64,000 nt of DNA, taken from the NCBI GenBank assembly GCA_002748155.1, contig PDRO01000006.1, positions 42,527 to 106,526 of the forward strand, in the 5' to 3' direction. A program made the position numbers and the translations under genes. The notes below the pieces were generated by a model. It made no database searches and was not told the DNA's origin. It saw only the letters and a program-made list of their open reading frames with translations. This DNA comes from Actinomycetales bacterium (GTDB lineage Bacteria > Actinomycetota > Actinomycetes > Actinomycetales > Dermatophilaceae). Shown here in pieces: positions 48,276-58,382 of the stretch (the first letter of the stretch is position 1; each line of letters opens with the position of its first letter).

Positions 48276-50919
48276 GTCCGAGCAGCCTGCCGTCAGCGCC
48301 GAAGCAGCACCGTCGCTCGGCGCGTTGGTCGACCAGGCGCGCGGTGCCGACGCCGACGAGGTGTATGCCGGGTTCGCTGCATGGGCCGATAATGCCGGCT
48401 TAGAGCTCTATGCCCATCAGGACGAGGCGATCATCGCGCTGCTCAGCGGCCAGCACGTGATCCTGTCGACCCCGACCGGGTCGGGCAAGTCGCTGGTGGC
48501 ACTGGCCGGGCATCTGGCCGCGTTGGCCACCGGGCAGGTGAGCTACTACACAGCACCGATCAAAGCCCTGGTCAACGAGAAGTTCTTCGCGCTCTGCGAC
48601 ACCCTGGGCCCCGAGCGGGTCGGGCTGCTCACCGGCGATGCCGCGGTCAACCCGGAGGCGCCGGTGATCTGTTGCACCGCCGAGGTGCTGGCCAACATGG
48701 CGCTACGCCAGGGGGCCGACGTCGGTGCCGGGCTGGTCGTCATGGACGAGTTCCACTACTACGCCGACCCACAACGCGGGTGGGCTTGGCAGGTGCCGCT
48801 GCTCGAGCTGGTCGACACCCAGTTCCTGCTCATGTCGGCCACGCTCGGCGACATGAGCAGGATCAGCGCCGACTTGCGCCGGCGCACCGGCCGGGAGGTC
48901 ACCGAAGTGACCGGCACCGAGCGCCCGGTGCCGCTGATGTTCGAGTGGTCGCTGACTCCGCTGGCCGAGGTGGTCGAGCAGCTCGTGACAGCGGGCCGGG
49001 CCCCGGTCTATGTGGTGCACCCGTCGCAGGCGGCTGCGGCCGAGCATGCCCAGTCGTTGCGGGGGCTCAGTCTGGTCTCTCGCGAGGCGCAGGCCGAGAT
49101 CGCCGCCCGGCTGCGTCTTGTGCGTTTCGGCGCTGGCTTCGGGCGCACCCTGGCAGTCCTCTTGCGCAAGGGGATCGGTGTCCACCATGCCGGGATGCTG
49201 CCCCGTTATCGCCGGCTCGTCGAGCAGCTCGCGCAGGCCGGGTTGCTCACGGTCGTGTGCGGCACCGACACGTTGGGTGTCGGGATCAACGTGCCGATCC
49301 GCACGGTGCTCTTCACCCGGCTGACGAAGTTCGACGGCACCCGTGAGCGGGTGCTCAAGGCCCGGGAGTTCCACCAGATCGCCGGCCGGGCCGGACGGGC
49401 CGGCTTCGACACCGTCGGGGAGGTCGTCGTCCAGGCACCCGAGCACGTCATCGAGAACGCCAAGGCCCTGGCCAAGGCCGGCGACGACCCGAAGAAGCGA
49501 CGCAAGATCCAGCGCAAGAAACCCCCCGACGGCACTGTCGTCTGGACCGAGCAGACCTTCGACCGGCTGGTGGCCGCCGCACCCGAGCCGCTGACCTCGC
49601 GGATGCGAGTGGACAACGCGACGATCATCAACGTGCTGGCCCGCCCGGAGGATCCGGTGTCGGTGCTATCCCGGCTCACCCGGGACAATCACGAGGATCG
49701 CGCCGGCCAGGCCAGGCTGGCTCGGCGGGCGATCCGCTTGGGCCGCAGCCTGCTCAACTCCGGTGTCGTCGTGCGATTGCCGGAACCCGACGAGCAGGGA
49801 CGCACCCTCGCACTGACCGTCGAGCTGCCCGAAGACTTCGCGTTGAACCAGCCACTGGCCCATTTCGCGCTCGCCGCGCTCGACCTGCTCGACCGCGACG
49901 CCCCGACGTATGCGCTCGACGTCGTGTCGGTGGTCGAGGCCGTCCTCGACGACCCACGACCGGTGCTGCTGGCTCAGCAATGGGCCGCCCGGGGTGAAGC
50001 GGTCGCCGAGATGAAGGCTGACGGCCTCGACTACGAGGAGCGGATGGCGGCCCTGGACGAGGTCACGTGGCCCAAGCCCCTCGCCGAGCTCCTCGAGGCC
50101 GGCTACACGGCATACCGGCAGACCCACGTGTGGCTGCCCGAGGACGCGCTCTCCCCCAAGTCGGTGGTCCGGCAGATGTGGGAGCAGGGCATGGGTTTCA
50201 CCGACCTGATCGGCAGGTACGGGCTCGCCCGGTCAGAAGGGGTCGTGCTGCGTTACCTCACCGACGCTTACCGCACACTGCGCCAGACCGTGCCTGCGGC
50301 ATACCACGACGACGTGTTCGAGGAGTTCCTCGACTGGCTCGGTGAGACGGTGCGCCAGACCGACTCGTCCCTGCTCGACGAGTGGGAGGCCCTGAGCGAC
50401 CCCGATGGTATGCCGCGAGCACCCGGCGACGCACCGGCACCGCCGCGGCCGGTCACCGCCAACGAGACGGCGTTCCGCACGATGGTGCGCCGGGCCATGT
50501 GGCGCCGGGTGCAGTTGGCCGCCCGCGACGATGTCGCAGCGCTCGCCGCGCTCGAGCGGGATGCCGCCGGGGTCACCGACCCGCCGCGACGGATCGTCCT
50601 CGACGAGGCCGCCTGGGATGCCGCGCTCGGCGCCTACTACGACGTGCACGACACGATCGGCACCGACGCGGCTGCCGGAGGGCCCACGATGCTGGCGATC
50701 ACCCCGGCCACCGGCGCCGACCTCGACCCCGGTCTGGTGTTCGTGTCGGCGCTCGGCCTCGAGGGTGACACCCGCGTCTGGCTGGTCCGACAGACCCTCG
50801 CCGACCCCGACGACGATCACGACTGGGTCATCGAGGCTCTCGTCGACCTCGACGCCTCCGACGCCGCGGGCGAGTTGGTGCTCACGACGACAGCGTTACG
50901 CCCCGTCGGCGGCGCCTAG
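48274..50919 (+). CDS. Ski2-like DEAD/DEAH-box helicase with DUF3516-type C-terminus
   Basis: An 881-residue superfamily 2 helicase. Q-like region LYAHQDEAIIALLSGQHVIL; Walker A STPTGSGKS (66-73); TAPIKALVNEKF; DExH box VVMDEFHYYADPQRGWAWQV; motif III LMSATLGDMS; GVHHAGMLPRYRRLVEQLAQ; CGTDTLGVGINVP; and motif VI FHQIAGRAGRAG. The C-terminal 400 residues (from VDNATIINVLARPEDPVS) match the actinobacterial DUF3516 region, which has no assigned role. Ski2-like helicases unwind RNA, often in decay. It is divergent from the radical SAM operon and has no obvious functional link to it. The final codons lie in a short GC-rich repeat array. Confidence 0.93.
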   Translation: MSEQPAVSAEAAPSLGALVDQARGADADEVYAGFAAWADNAGLELYAHQDEAIIALLSGQHVILSTPTGSGKSLVALAGHLAALATGQVSYYTAPIKALVNEKFFALCDTLGPERVGLLTGDAAVNPEAPVICCTAEVLANMALRQGADVGAGLVVMDEFHYYADPQRGWAWQVPLLELVDTQFLLMSATLGDMSRISADLRRRTGREVTEVTGTERPVPLMFEWSLTPLAEVVEQLVTAGRAPVYVVHPSQAAAAEHAQSLRGLSLVSREAQAEIAARLRLVRFGAGFGRTLAVLLRKGIGVHHAGMLPRYRRLVEQLAQAGLLTVVCGTDTLGVGINVPIRTVLFTRLTKFDGTRERVLKAREFHQIAGRAGRAGFDTVGEVVVQAPEHVIENAKALAKAGDDPKKRRKIQRKKPPDGTVVWTEQTFDRLVAAAPEPLTSRMRVDNATIINVLARPEDPVSVLSRLTRDNHEDRAGQARLARRAIRLGRSLLNSGVVVRLPEPDEQGRTLALTVELPEDFALNQPLAHFALAALDLLDRDAPTYALDVVSVVEAVLDDPRPVLLAQQWAARGEAVAEMKADGLDYEERMAALDEVTWPKPLAELLEAGYTAYRQTHVWLPEDALSPKSVVRQMWEQGMGFTDLIGRYGLARSEGVVLRYLTDAYRTLRQTVPAAYHDDVFEEFLDWLGETVRQTDSSLLDEWEALSDPDGMPRAPGDAPAPPRPVTANETAFRTMVRRAMWRRVQLAARDDVAALAALERDAAGVTDPPRRIVLDEAAWDAALGAYYDVHDTIGTDAAAGGPTMLAITPATGADLDPGLVFVSALGLEGDTRVWLVRQTLADPDDDHDWVIEALVDLDASDAAGELVLTTTALRPVGGA

Positions 50920-50978
50920 GCCCGGGCCCTCCCCCGGCGCCTAGGGCGGGCCCTCCCCGGCGCGTCGCGGGCCCTCCC
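50911..50978. repeat. Three tandem GC-rich ~22-bp repeats at the end of the helicase gene
   Basis: Three similar units share GGCGC(C/G)T...GGGCCCTCCC; the first contains the helicase stop codon. GGGCCC cores make each unit partly self-complementary. An imperfect stem (GGGAGAAAG near 50983 pairing with CTTTTCCC near 51005) follows. The array may help stop transcription between the convergent helicase and prpE genes, or be a small replication-slippage product. Confidence 0.5.
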
Positions 50979-51081
50979 ACCGGGAGAAAGCGCTTGACAG
51001 TGCACTTTTCCCGCAACTTGCCGACTTCAGAGGTTGACTCGCCGCACGATTGTGCACATATGCGCGGAGACGGCGGGCAGG

Positions 51082-52980
51082 CTACCCGCCCGGATGCAGG
51101 ACCGATTCGAGCGCGGTGAGCACGCCGGCGTCCTCGATGGTGGCCGGGACGACCGTGGAGTGGCCCTCGGCGATCTCACGCATCGTCTTGCGCAGGATCT
51201 TGCCCGAACGGGTCTTCGGCAACGCACTGACGATGTCGACCTGACGCAGCGCAGCGACCGCACCGACCTCGTCGCGCACCCGCTGCACCAGCTCGGCCCG
51301 GATCCGGTCGCTGGCGGCGGTGTCGATCCCCGCCTTGACCACCACCAGCGCGCGCGGGATCTGGCCCTTGAGATCGTCGGTCACCCCGATGACGGCACAT
51401 TCGGCAACCGCCGGATGCCCGGCCAAGGCCGCCTCGATCGATCCGGTGGACAGCCGGTGGCCGGCGACGTTGAGCACGTCGTCGGTGCGGCCCATGACGT
51501 AGATGTAGCCGTCCTCGTCGATAAACCCACCGTCGCCGGTGAGATAGAAGCCCGGGAACGCCGACAGATACGACGAGACAAACCGCTCGTCGTCGTGCCA
51601 CAACGTCGGCAGCGTGCCCGGTGGCAGCGGCAGTTTGATCGCGATCGCCCCCTCCTCGCCGGCCGGCATCCGCGCTCCCGATACGTCGAGGACCTGCACG
51701 TCATACCCGGGCACGGCGACCGACGGCGAGCCTGGTTTGATCGGCAGGAACTCGAGCCCCTTGCAGTTGGCGGCGATCGGCCACCCGGTCTCGGTCTGCC
51801 ACCAGTTGTCGATGACCGGCCGGCCGAGCCGCTCGGTCGCCCAGTGGTAGGTGTCGGGATCGAGTCGCTCGCCCGCGAGGAACAACGTGCGCAGCCCCGA
51901 CAGGTCGTAGCCGGCGAGCTTCGACGCCTCCGGGTCCTCCCGCTTGATCGCCCGGAAGGCGGTCGGGGCGGTGAACATCGTCTTGACGTCGTATTCCGAG
52001 ACGATCCGCCAGAACGCCCCGGCGTCCGGGGTGCCGACCGGCTTGCCTTCGTAGAGGATCGTCGTCGCCCCTGTGAGCAATGGCGCGTAGACGATGTAGG
52101 AGTGCCCGACCACCCAGCCGACGTCGCTCGCGGTGAACATCGTCTCGCCCGGCTCGACCTCGTAGATGTTGCGCATCGACCAACGCAACGCCACCGCATG
52201 CCCACCGTTGTCGCGATAGATGCCTTTGGGCTTGCCGGTGGTGCCCGAGGTGTAGAGGATGTAAAGCGGGTCGGTGGCCGCGACCTCGACACAGTCGGCG
52301 CCCTTGGCCGCCGCCGGTGAGGCAATAAACGCGGCCCAGTCGACCCAGCCGTCGAGCAACTCGGCACGGTGAGCATCCCGCTGCAACAACACGACCTGCT
52401 CCGGCTTGTGTGTCGAGCGGGCGATTCCTTCGGACAGGAACTCCTGATAGGGCACCACCCGGTTCGGCTCGATCCCGCACGAGGCGGTGAGCACGATCTT
52501 CGGTTTCGCGTCGTCGATCCGTGCCGTGACCTCGGCCGGCGCGAAACCGCCGAAGACGACCGAATGGATCGCGCCGATCCGCGAGCACGCCAGCATCGCG
52601 AACACCGCCTCGGGCACCATCGGCAGGTAGACGAGCACCCGATCGCCCTTGCCCACGCCTGCGCCGACGAGCGCGCCGGCGAGCCGGCGTACCTCGGCGA
52701 GCACCTCGGCATACGTGTAGGACCGTTTGACACCGGTGATCGGCGAGTCGTAGTGCACGGCCACCTGATCGGCCCGCCCCCCGGCGACGTGCCGGTCGAC
52801 AGCGTTGTAGCAGGTGTTGAGAGTGCCGTCGGGGAACCACCGGTAGAACGGCGGGTTCGAGTCATCGAGGACCTGCGTCGGTGGCGTGATCCAGTCGATC
52901 TCCTCGGCCGCCTCGCCCCAGAATGCCTGCGGGTCGGCCAAGCTCGCGGCATACGCCTGACGGTAAGCGCCATTGCTCAT
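51082..52980 (-). CDS. prpE: Propionyl-CoA synthetase (acetyl-CoA synthetase family)
   Basis: A 632-residue AMP-forming acyl-CoA synthetase. AMP-binding motif YILYTSGTTGKPKG; WQTETGWPIAANCKG; and the C-terminal catalytic Lys in LPKTRSGKILRKTM, the residue often controlled by acetylation. The N-terminus (DPQAFWGEAAEEIDWITPPT) and DRVLVYLPMVPEAVFAMLAC favour PrpE over Acs, as does GGHAVALRWSMRNIYEVEPG. It activates propionate, and possibly acetate or other short acids, with ATP and CoA. Acs activity remains an alternative. Not in an operon with its neighbours. Confidence 0.9.
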   Translation of the reverse strand: MSNGAYRQAYAASLADPQAFWGEAAEEIDWITPPTQVLDDSNPPFYRWFPDGTLNTCYNAVDRHVAGGRADQVAVHYDSPITGVKRSYTYAEVLAEVRRLAGALVGAGVGKGDRVLVYLPMVPEAVFAMLACSRIGAIHSVVFGGFAPAEVTARIDDAKPKIVLTASCGIEPNRVVPYQEFLSEGIARSTHKPEQVVLLQRDAHRAELLDGWVDWAAFIASPAAAKGADCVEVAATDPLYILYTSGTTGKPKGIYRDNGGHAVALRWSMRNIYEVEPGETMFTASDVGWVVGHSYIVYAPLLTGATTILYEGKPVGTPDAGAFWRIVSEYDVKTMFTAPTAFRAIKREDPEASKLAGYDLSGLRTLFLAGERLDPDTYHWATERLGRPVIDNWWQTETGWPIAANCKGLEFLPIKPGSPSVAVPGYDVQVLDVSGARMPAGEEGAIAIKLPLPPGTLPTLWHDDERFVSSYLSAFPGFYLTGDGGFIDEDGYIYVMGRTDDVLNVAGHRLSTGSIEAALAGHPAVAECAVIGVTDDLKGQIPRALVVVKAGIDTAASDRIRAELVQRVRDEVGAVAALRQVDIVSALPKTRSGKILRKTMREIAEGHSTVVPATIEDAGVLTALESVLHPGG

Positions 52981-53092
52981 GGGAGAACTGTGCCCGGTTC
53001 TGCCCGGGACCCGCCAATTCAGATCGAATAGCGGCCACTAGCCCGCGAGGCTAGGCCGGGCGGTCGACGTCGGGTCTGGCACCATCGGGGCG

Positions 53093-54271
53093 GTGGAGAT
53101 CGACCGGTTGGAGACGCTACGGGCGCTGCTGGAGGACCCAGGATCCGGGCCGCCGCAATCGCTGACCGGGTTGCGCCTCCAAGACCTGGACCTGCACGCC
53201 GTCGAGTCGCAGCTGCTGGCCCGGACCGACGTGACCGGCCTGGTCGTGCTCGGCGGGCGCCTGTCCCCCGATCTGTCGCTACATCTGGTGCAGCACGGGG
53301 CGATTGTCTTCCCTCGCGACCCGCACGCTCCGGTGAGTGTCTACCGCTCTCGGCTCTACACCGCGGACGAGCTGTATGCCGGGCTGTCGAGTCCGGGCGG
53401 GTATGCCGGCACACCGGACGCCCGCGCCCACGAGTGGACGATCCAGGCACCGTCGGGTCAGGACGCCTACGTGGCGATGCTCCGGGCGATCCACGACGAG
53501 TCGATGACCGACGCCCTCGGTGAGGCGCTCGCCGGGCTGCCGGTGGCCGGTGTGATGGGCGGACACTCCGCGCAACGCGGCAGCCACGTGTATGCCGCCG
53601 CCACGCGACTCGGGCACACGCTCGCCGAAACCGGCTTAGTCGTCGCGACCGGCGGCGGCCCGGGTGCCATGGAGGCGGCCAACCTCGGTGCCTATGCGAC
53701 CGACGCGGCAGCGATGGCACGGGCGGTGTCCCGGCTAGCGCAGGTGCCCGGTTTCCGGCCCGACGTCGGTGAATGGGCCCGCACCGGTCTGGCGATCCGC
53801 GACCAGCTCTGCGGGCCGGAGCCGGACCGGCCGCTGCGGTCGGTGGGCATCCCGACCTGGTTCTACGGGCACGAGCCGCCCAACGTCTTCGCCCAGGGGG
53901 TCGCCAAGTATTTCTCCAATGCCTTGCGCGAAGACGGCCTGATCGCCCGGTGCACTGCCGGGATCATCGTGTTGCAAGGCGCTGCGGGGACGGTGCAGGA
54001 GGTCTTTCAGATCGCTACCCGGCTCTTCTACGAGCGGGTCGGCCCGGGCGGCACCGCCGCCAGGCGGGTCGACGAGAGTGTCGGGCAGGTCAACGGCGGA
54101 CCTCACCGCGACGGCCCGCTGCCGCCGCTCGTGTTGGTGGGTATCGACTACTGGAACCGGGTGTTGCCGGCGTGGCCGTTGTTGCTGACGCTCGGAGCGG
54201 ACCGGCCGATGGGTGAGGTCATCCATCTGGTCGATACCGTCGAGGAAGCTGCCGAGTTGGTGACGGGGTGA
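53093..54271 (+). CDS. LOG-family Rossmann-fold nucleotide-binding protein
   Basis: A 392-residue protein starting at GTG 53093. The second half has the lysine-decarboxylase-like/LOG fold: GVMGGHSAQRGSHVYAAATR, VVATGGGPGAMEAANLGAY and LQGAAGTVQEVFQIATRLFY, corresponding to the PGGxGTxxE motif, with Ala replacing one Gly. LOG proteins release cytokinin bases from nucleotides or bind nucleotides. This long form with an extra N-terminal domain (about 1-145, including LVVLGGRLSPDLSLHLVQHG) is an actinobacterial variant without a proven role. Convergent with rlmN. Confidence 0.86.
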   Translation: MEIDRLETLRALLEDPGSGPPQSLTGLRLQDLDLHAVESQLLARTDVTGLVVLGGRLSPDLSLHLVQHGAIVFPRDPHAPVSVYRSRLYTADELYAGLSSPGGYAGTPDARAHEWTIQAPSGQDAYVAMLRAIHDESMTDALGEALAGLPVAGVMGGHSAQRGSHVYAAATRLGHTLAETGLVVATGGGPGAMEAANLGAYATDAAAMARAVSRLAQVPGFRPDVGEWARTGLAIRDQLCGPEPDRPLRSVGIPTWFYGHEPPNVFAQGVAKYFSNALREDGLIARCTAGIIVLQGAAGTVQEVFQIATRLFYERVGPGGTAARRVDESVGQVNGGPHRDGPLPPLVLVGIDYWNRVLPAWPLLLTLGADRPMGEVIHLVDTVEEAAELVTG

Positions 54272-54370
54272 TCGGCGGTGCTGAGCCGGAGTTCGCCCGG
54301 ATCGAGGACGCACCGCTCGCCGGCAGACCAGCACCCTCACCGCTGGCTGAACCGTCAGTTTCGCCGGCTC

Positions 54371-55468
54371 CTACGATGTGGCAGCTGCCAGCTGCCCGCA
54401 AGCACCATCGATGTCGCGACCTCGGGTGTCGCGCACGGTGGTGGGGATGCCCCGGGACCGCAACCGGTCGACGAACTCCTCCAGGACGCCGGCGCGTGAG
54501 GCGGTCCACCGGGAGCCCGGCGTCGGGTTGAGCGGGATCGGGTTGACGTGCACCCAGCCAGTGCCGCGGGCCCGCAGCACGTCGGCGAGCAGATCCGCGC
54601 GCCAACTCTGATCGTTGACGTCTCGGATGAGCGCATATTCGATCGACACCCGGCGCCCGGTGGCCACGTAGTACCGGTAGGCAGCATCGAGTGCCTCGGC
54701 AACCGGCCACCGGGTGTTGATCGGCACGAGTTCGTCACGCAACTCGTCATCGGGAGCGTGCAGCGACAAGGCGAGGGTGACCGGGATGCCCTCGGCAGCG
54801 AGCTTGTCGATGCCCGCCACGAGGCCGACCGTCGAGACGGTGATTCCCCGGGCCGAGAGTCCCAACCCGTCGGGTGTGGGGTCGGTGATCCGCCTGATGG
54901 CTCCGACCACTCGGGCGTAGTTGGCCAGCGGCTCCCCCATGCCCATGAAAACGACGTTCGAGACCCGCAGCGGCAACTCACGTTCCGCGGCGCCGCCACC
55001 GGGCAACTCCCCACGGCGCAGCGCGCGCGCCGCGGCGACGACCTGCTCGACGATCTCTCCCGTCGTGAGGTTGCGGGTCAACCCGGCCTGACCGGTCGCA
55101 CAGAAGGGGCAGTTCATCCCACAGCCGGCCTGGCTAGACACGCAGATCGTCACTCGGTCGGGATAGCGCATGAGCACCGATTCGACTCGCGCACCATCGG
55201 CCAGCCGCCACACCGACTTGACCGTTCGTCCGGCGTCGGCAATCTGGTCCGTGCCCCGGCTGAGCAAGGTCGGCAGGAACGATTCGACCAGCTCTGCCCG
55301 GACTGCCTTGGGCAGATCGGTCATCTGGTCGGGATCGTCGACGAGGCGCTCGAAGTAGTGGGTGGCCAGTTGACGAGCTCGATACGCCGGGTGCCCGGCC
55401 GTGCGTAAGGCAGCTGCCCGCGCGGTCGGGTCGAGATCGGCCAGATGGCCCCGACGGATCAGCGGCAT
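54371..55468 (-). CDS. rlmN: 23S rRNA (and tRNA) adenine-C2 methyltransferase RlmN
   Basis: A 365-residue radical SAM methyltransferase modifying A2503 of 23S rRNA and A37 of some tRNAs. The cluster motif is CGMNCPFC (in [21 protein letters not shown] without the flanks), followed by [33 protein letters not shown] and [14 protein letters not shown]. The second catalytic Cys is near the C-terminus in [12 protein letters not shown] (about Cys357). Start is ATG 55468. It follows cdsA in the classical rpsB-tsf-pyrH-frr-cdsA-rlmN order, though about 390 bases separate them. Confidence 0.96.
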   Translation of the reverse strand: MPLIRRGHLADLDPTARAAALRTAGHPAYRARQLATHYFERLVDDPDQMTDLPKAVRAELVESFLPTLLSRGTDQIADAGRTVKSVWRLADGARVESVLMRYPDRVTICVSSQAGCGMNCPFCATGQAGLTRNLTTGEIVEQVVAAARALRRGELPGGGAAERELPLRVSNVVFMGMGEPLANYARVVGAIRRITDPTPDGLGLSARGITVSTVGLVAGIDKLAAEGIPVTLALSLHAPDDELRDELVPINTRWPVAEALDAAYRYYVATGRRVSIEYALIRDVNDQSWRADLLADVLRARGTGWVHVNPIPLNPTPGSRWTASRAGVLEEFVDRLRSRGIPTTVRDTRGRDIDGACGQLAAATS

Positions 55469-55862
55469 ACAGATCAGTGTCTCAGCACGACGTGCGGCAA
55501 GCTCCCGCTGCTCGGATTCGCGACGCTCCCGGCCCAGTTAGTGGGCACGGCGGCCACGAAGTGACCACCGTGCCCACCGGGCCTCCCGCTGCCAGCAAGC
55601 ACTCGATCGGCTCTCCCTTCCGACCGTCTGCCGACTGCCCAGTTCGTCTTTCCAGCGAGTCCCCTCCTGACACCCGCCGGTAAGACAAACCGAATCCGTG
55701 GGCGAGTTGCTCAGTGGGGCTGGCTGCCGCCTGATGCACTCGCTCGACTATGAGACGGTCGAACCAGCAGGGCGTTACAGCTTTTTCGGGACTTTTTTTC
55801 GGGCATCCATCCGATCGGATGCCGAGCACGTCGGCGTCGCCCGGATCGGGCAGTTCAGCAGG
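55469..55862. other. Intergenic region between cdsA and rlmN
   Basis: No gene is supported. A minus-strand frame of about 115 codons crosses the region but resembles nothing known. Two T-rich tracts near 55780-55800 (plus strand) are unusual for this GC content. A tRNA-like arrangement near 55695-55775 does not fold. The rlmN promoter should lie here. Confidence 0.4.
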
Positions 55863-56774
55863 TCATCCACCAGGGATTGGGACGAAGACCACGAGCACTG
55901 CCCAGACGACGGGGGCAGAGACCACGAGTGAATCGAGACGGTCCATCAGCCCACCGTGGCCGGGCAGGATCGAAGACATGTCCTTGATGCCGTGGTCACG
56001 CTTGACCGTCGATTCGGCCAAGTCGCCGACCGTAGCCGAGCAGGCGACGAGCACCCCGAGCAGGACGCCGACCCAGACTGGAGCATGCAGGCCCTGGGTG
56101 GCGCACACGATCGCCACTGCGACGCAGGCGAGGACCGAGCCGATGAAGCCCTCCCATGACTTCTTGGGGCTGATCGTCGGGGCCATCGGGTGGCGGCCGA
56201 ACAGCACGCCCGCGGCATACCCTCCGATGTCGCTCGAAACGGTCACCGCCATGAAAGTGAAGCTACGCCACGCTCCGTCGGGTGCCGCAAGCAGCAGCAT
56301 GGCGAAGCCGGCGAGCAACGACGGATAGGCGGCGACGAAGAACCCTCGGGTGACATCGGCAGCAGCGCCTTCGATGCTGTCCGAGCCGCGCCACATCATG
56401 ATCAGGGCGCAGGAAAGCAGGAACGCGACGGCGAGCGCTTCACTGCCGCCGTAGTAGGCCGAGAGCATCATGCCGGCGCAGCCCAGCACAGCCGGGACGA
56501 CCGGAACGTCCGCCCCGCTGCGACGCATCGCCTGGATGATCTCCCAGACTCCACCACAGACCGCGACGGTCGCGAGCGCGAGGAAGAGCTCTTTGCGCCA
56601 CACGTGCGCGACGACGATCAGCGCTCCGAGCAGCACCCCGACTCCGATGGCCACCGGCAGATTGCGTCCGGCCCGGGACGACACCTGCTGGGTCACCCGT
56701 GCCTCGGCGCGCGTTTGGGGGATCGGCGACCCGTCGGCGGCGGTCTCGCGAGCGGGAGGCGGTGTGTCGGTCAT
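55863..56774 (-). CDS. cdsA: Phosphatidate cytidylyltransferase
   Basis: A 303-residue membrane enzyme that makes CDP-diacylglycerol, the precursor used by PgsA encoded elsewhere in this window. The signature STVKRDHGIKDMSSILPGHG followed by GLMDRLDS is complete, including the conserved Lys-Arg, Asp and Gly-His-Gly. A polar N-terminus (about 1-35) precedes about eight membrane spans. The start is ATG 56774; the frame is open further upstream into frr but without similarity. The gene follows frr by 19 bases, so it is part of the rpsB-to-cdsA translation/lipid operon. Confidence 0.94.
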   Translation of the reverse strand: MTDTPPPARETAADGSPIPQTRAEARVTQQVSSRAGRNLPVAIGVGVLLGALIVVAHVWRKELFLALATVAVCGGVWEIIQAMRRSGADVPVVPAVLGCAGMMLSAYYGGSEALAVAFLLSCALIMMWRGSDSIEGAAADVTRGFFVAAYPSLLAGFAMLLLAAPDGAWRSFTFMAVTVSSDIGGYAAGVLFGRHPMAPTISPKKSWEGFIGSVLACVAVAIVCATQGLHAPVWVGVLLGVLVACSATVGDLAESTVKRDHGIKDMSSILPGHGGLMDRLDSLVVSAPVVWAVLVVFVPIPGG

Positions 56775-56793
56775 GTTGGTATGCCGTTGCCCC

Positions 56794-57351
56794 TCAAACC
56801 TCGAGCAGCTCGGCCTCCTTGCCCTTGAGCAGCTGATCGACGGTCTCGACGTATTTCTTGGTGACGACCTCCAGCTCCTTCTCGGCGCGGATGCCTTCGT
56901 CTTCACCGACCTCGCCGTCTTTGATCAGGTGCTCCAGGTCGGTTTTGGCTTTGCGCCGGATGTTGCGGATCGAGACCCGGGCCTCCTCGGCCTTGTGGTG
57001 GGCGAGCTTGATGTAGTCGCGGCGACGTTCCTCGGTGAGCACTGGTAGCACGCACCTGATCACTGTCCCGTCGTTGCTCGGGTTGATGCCCAGGTCGGAG
57101 TCACGGATCGACTTCTCGATGGCGTGCATCGATTTGGCGTCGTAGGGCTTGATGAGGATGGTCCGTGCCTCGGGGGTGGTGAAGGAGGCCAGTTGCTGCA
57201 TCGGTGTGGGTGTGTCGTAGTAGTCGACCACGAGCTTGGTGAACATACCCGGATTGGCCCGGCCGGTGCGGATCCCCGCGAAGTCTTCCTTGGCGACCTC
57301 GACGGCCTTCTCCATTTTCTCCTCGGCTTCGAAGAGTGTCTCGTCGATCAT
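56794..57351 (-). CDS. frr: Ribosome recycling factor
   Basis: A 185-residue factor that, with EF-G, splits post-termination ribosomes. It starts [20 protein letters not shown], then the signature [27 protein letters not shown], and the conserved [18 protein letters not shown] and [17 protein letters not shown] three codons upstream (57360) is an alternative start; GAGGAG lies between 57370 and 57376, nearer to the GTG. It follows pyrH by 64 bases and precedes cdsA. Confidence 0.96.
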   Translation of the reverse strand: MIDETLFEAEEKMEKAVEVAKEDFAGIRTGRANPGMFTKLVVDYYDTPTPMQQLASFTTPEARTILIKPYDAKSMHAIEKSIRDSDLGINPSNDGTVIRCVLPVLTEERRRDYIKLAHHKAEEARVSIRNIRRKAKTDLEHLIKDGEVGEDEGIRAEKELEVVTKKYVETVDQLLKGKEAELLEV

Positions 57352-57415
57352 CGGGGCCACGCGCTCCTCGGGTCTGCGGCTGGGTCTGCCTGGCTAGTCT
57401 CGCCGTCGGTGCCGG

Positions 57416-58162
57416 TCACCCGGCGACGACGAGTGTCCCGATCCTCTCACCTCGGAGGGCCTTGGTGATATGGCCCTCCTGCTCCATCCCGAAGACGACC
57501 ATCTCCAGCCGATTCTCGGCACACAGCGCGAAGGCCGCCGCGTCGAGGATCTTCAGCCCTTTGGACAGGGCCTCGGAGAAGGTGAGCTGGTCGATCTTGG
57601 TGGCGGTCGGGTCGGTCTTCGGGTCGGCTGAGTAGACCCCGTCGACCCCGCTCTTGGCGAACAGCAGCTGGTCGCAGTGGGTTTCCAAGGCCCGCTGCGC
57701 GCTGACCGTGTCGGTGGAGAAGTACGGCATCCCGGCACCGGCACCGAAGATGACGACCCGGCCTTTCTCCAGGTGCCGGATCGCCTTGAGCGGGATGTAG
57801 GGCTCGGCGACCTGACCCATGGTGATCGCCGTCTGCACCCGCGTGTCGACGCCGATCTGCTCGAGGAAGTCCTGCAGCGCGAGACAGTTCATCACCGTGC
57901 CGAGCATGCCCATGTAGTCGGCCCGCGCCCGGTCCATGCCCTTCTCCTGCAGCTCCGGGCCACGGAAGAAGTTGCCACCGCCGACGACGATGGCGACCTG
58001 CACCCCTTCGCGCACCGCGACCGAGACCTGCTCGGCGATCGCTTTGACGACCGCCGGGTCGACCCCGACGTCGCCGCCACCGAAGACTTCGCCTGACAGC
58101 TTGAGCAGCACCCGCCGCGAGGACTGAAAACCGGATTCGTTCTCGGGCAAGTTCGGGCTCAC
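57416..58162 (-). CDS. pyrH: UMP kinase
   Basis: A 248-residue kinase converting UMP to UDP with ATP, allosterically controlled by GTP/UTP in this family. Start GTG 58162 is supported by AAGGAG at ideal spacing. Conserved blocks are [42 protein letters not shown], and [14 protein letters not shown], ending in the [15 protein letters not shown] nucleotide-binding motif. A 220-base gap separates it from tsf and may contain its own promoter. Confidence 0.96.
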   Translation of the reverse strand: MSPNLPENESGFQSSRRVLLKLSGEVFGGGDVGVDPAVVKAIAEQVSVAVREGVQVAIVVGGGNFFRGPELQEKGMDRARADYMGMLGTVMNCLALQDFLEQIGVDTRVQTAITMGQVAEPYIPLKAIRHLEKGRVVIFGAGAGMPYFSTDTVSAQRALETHCDQLLFAKSGVDGVYSADPKTDPTATKIDQLTFSEALSKGLKILDAAAFALCAENRLEMVVFGMEQEGHITKALRGERIGTLVVAG

Positions 58163-58382
58163 GTCAGTCTCCTTCGTCGGCAGTGCTCCGATCTTGGCAT
58201 ACAACGTGCCGATCCTCACGAGTCGCAATCCGGGTCAGACCCGGCCGACCGCTCCCCTCAGCGTTTCGGCGAGAGGCCGGATGCTGTTGCGCCCCAACGG
58301 TGGCAACGAGTTGTCGATCACCGCCGCCGGAATGGCACCCGGTTCCGACGGCAGAGACCACCAAAGGCCGGGGTATCTCGGC

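Noticed and set aside
55695..55775. A tRNA-like string (GTTGCTCAGTGG early, GGTCGAACC late)
   Set aside because: Acceptor and anticodon stems do not pair and arm spacing is wrong.
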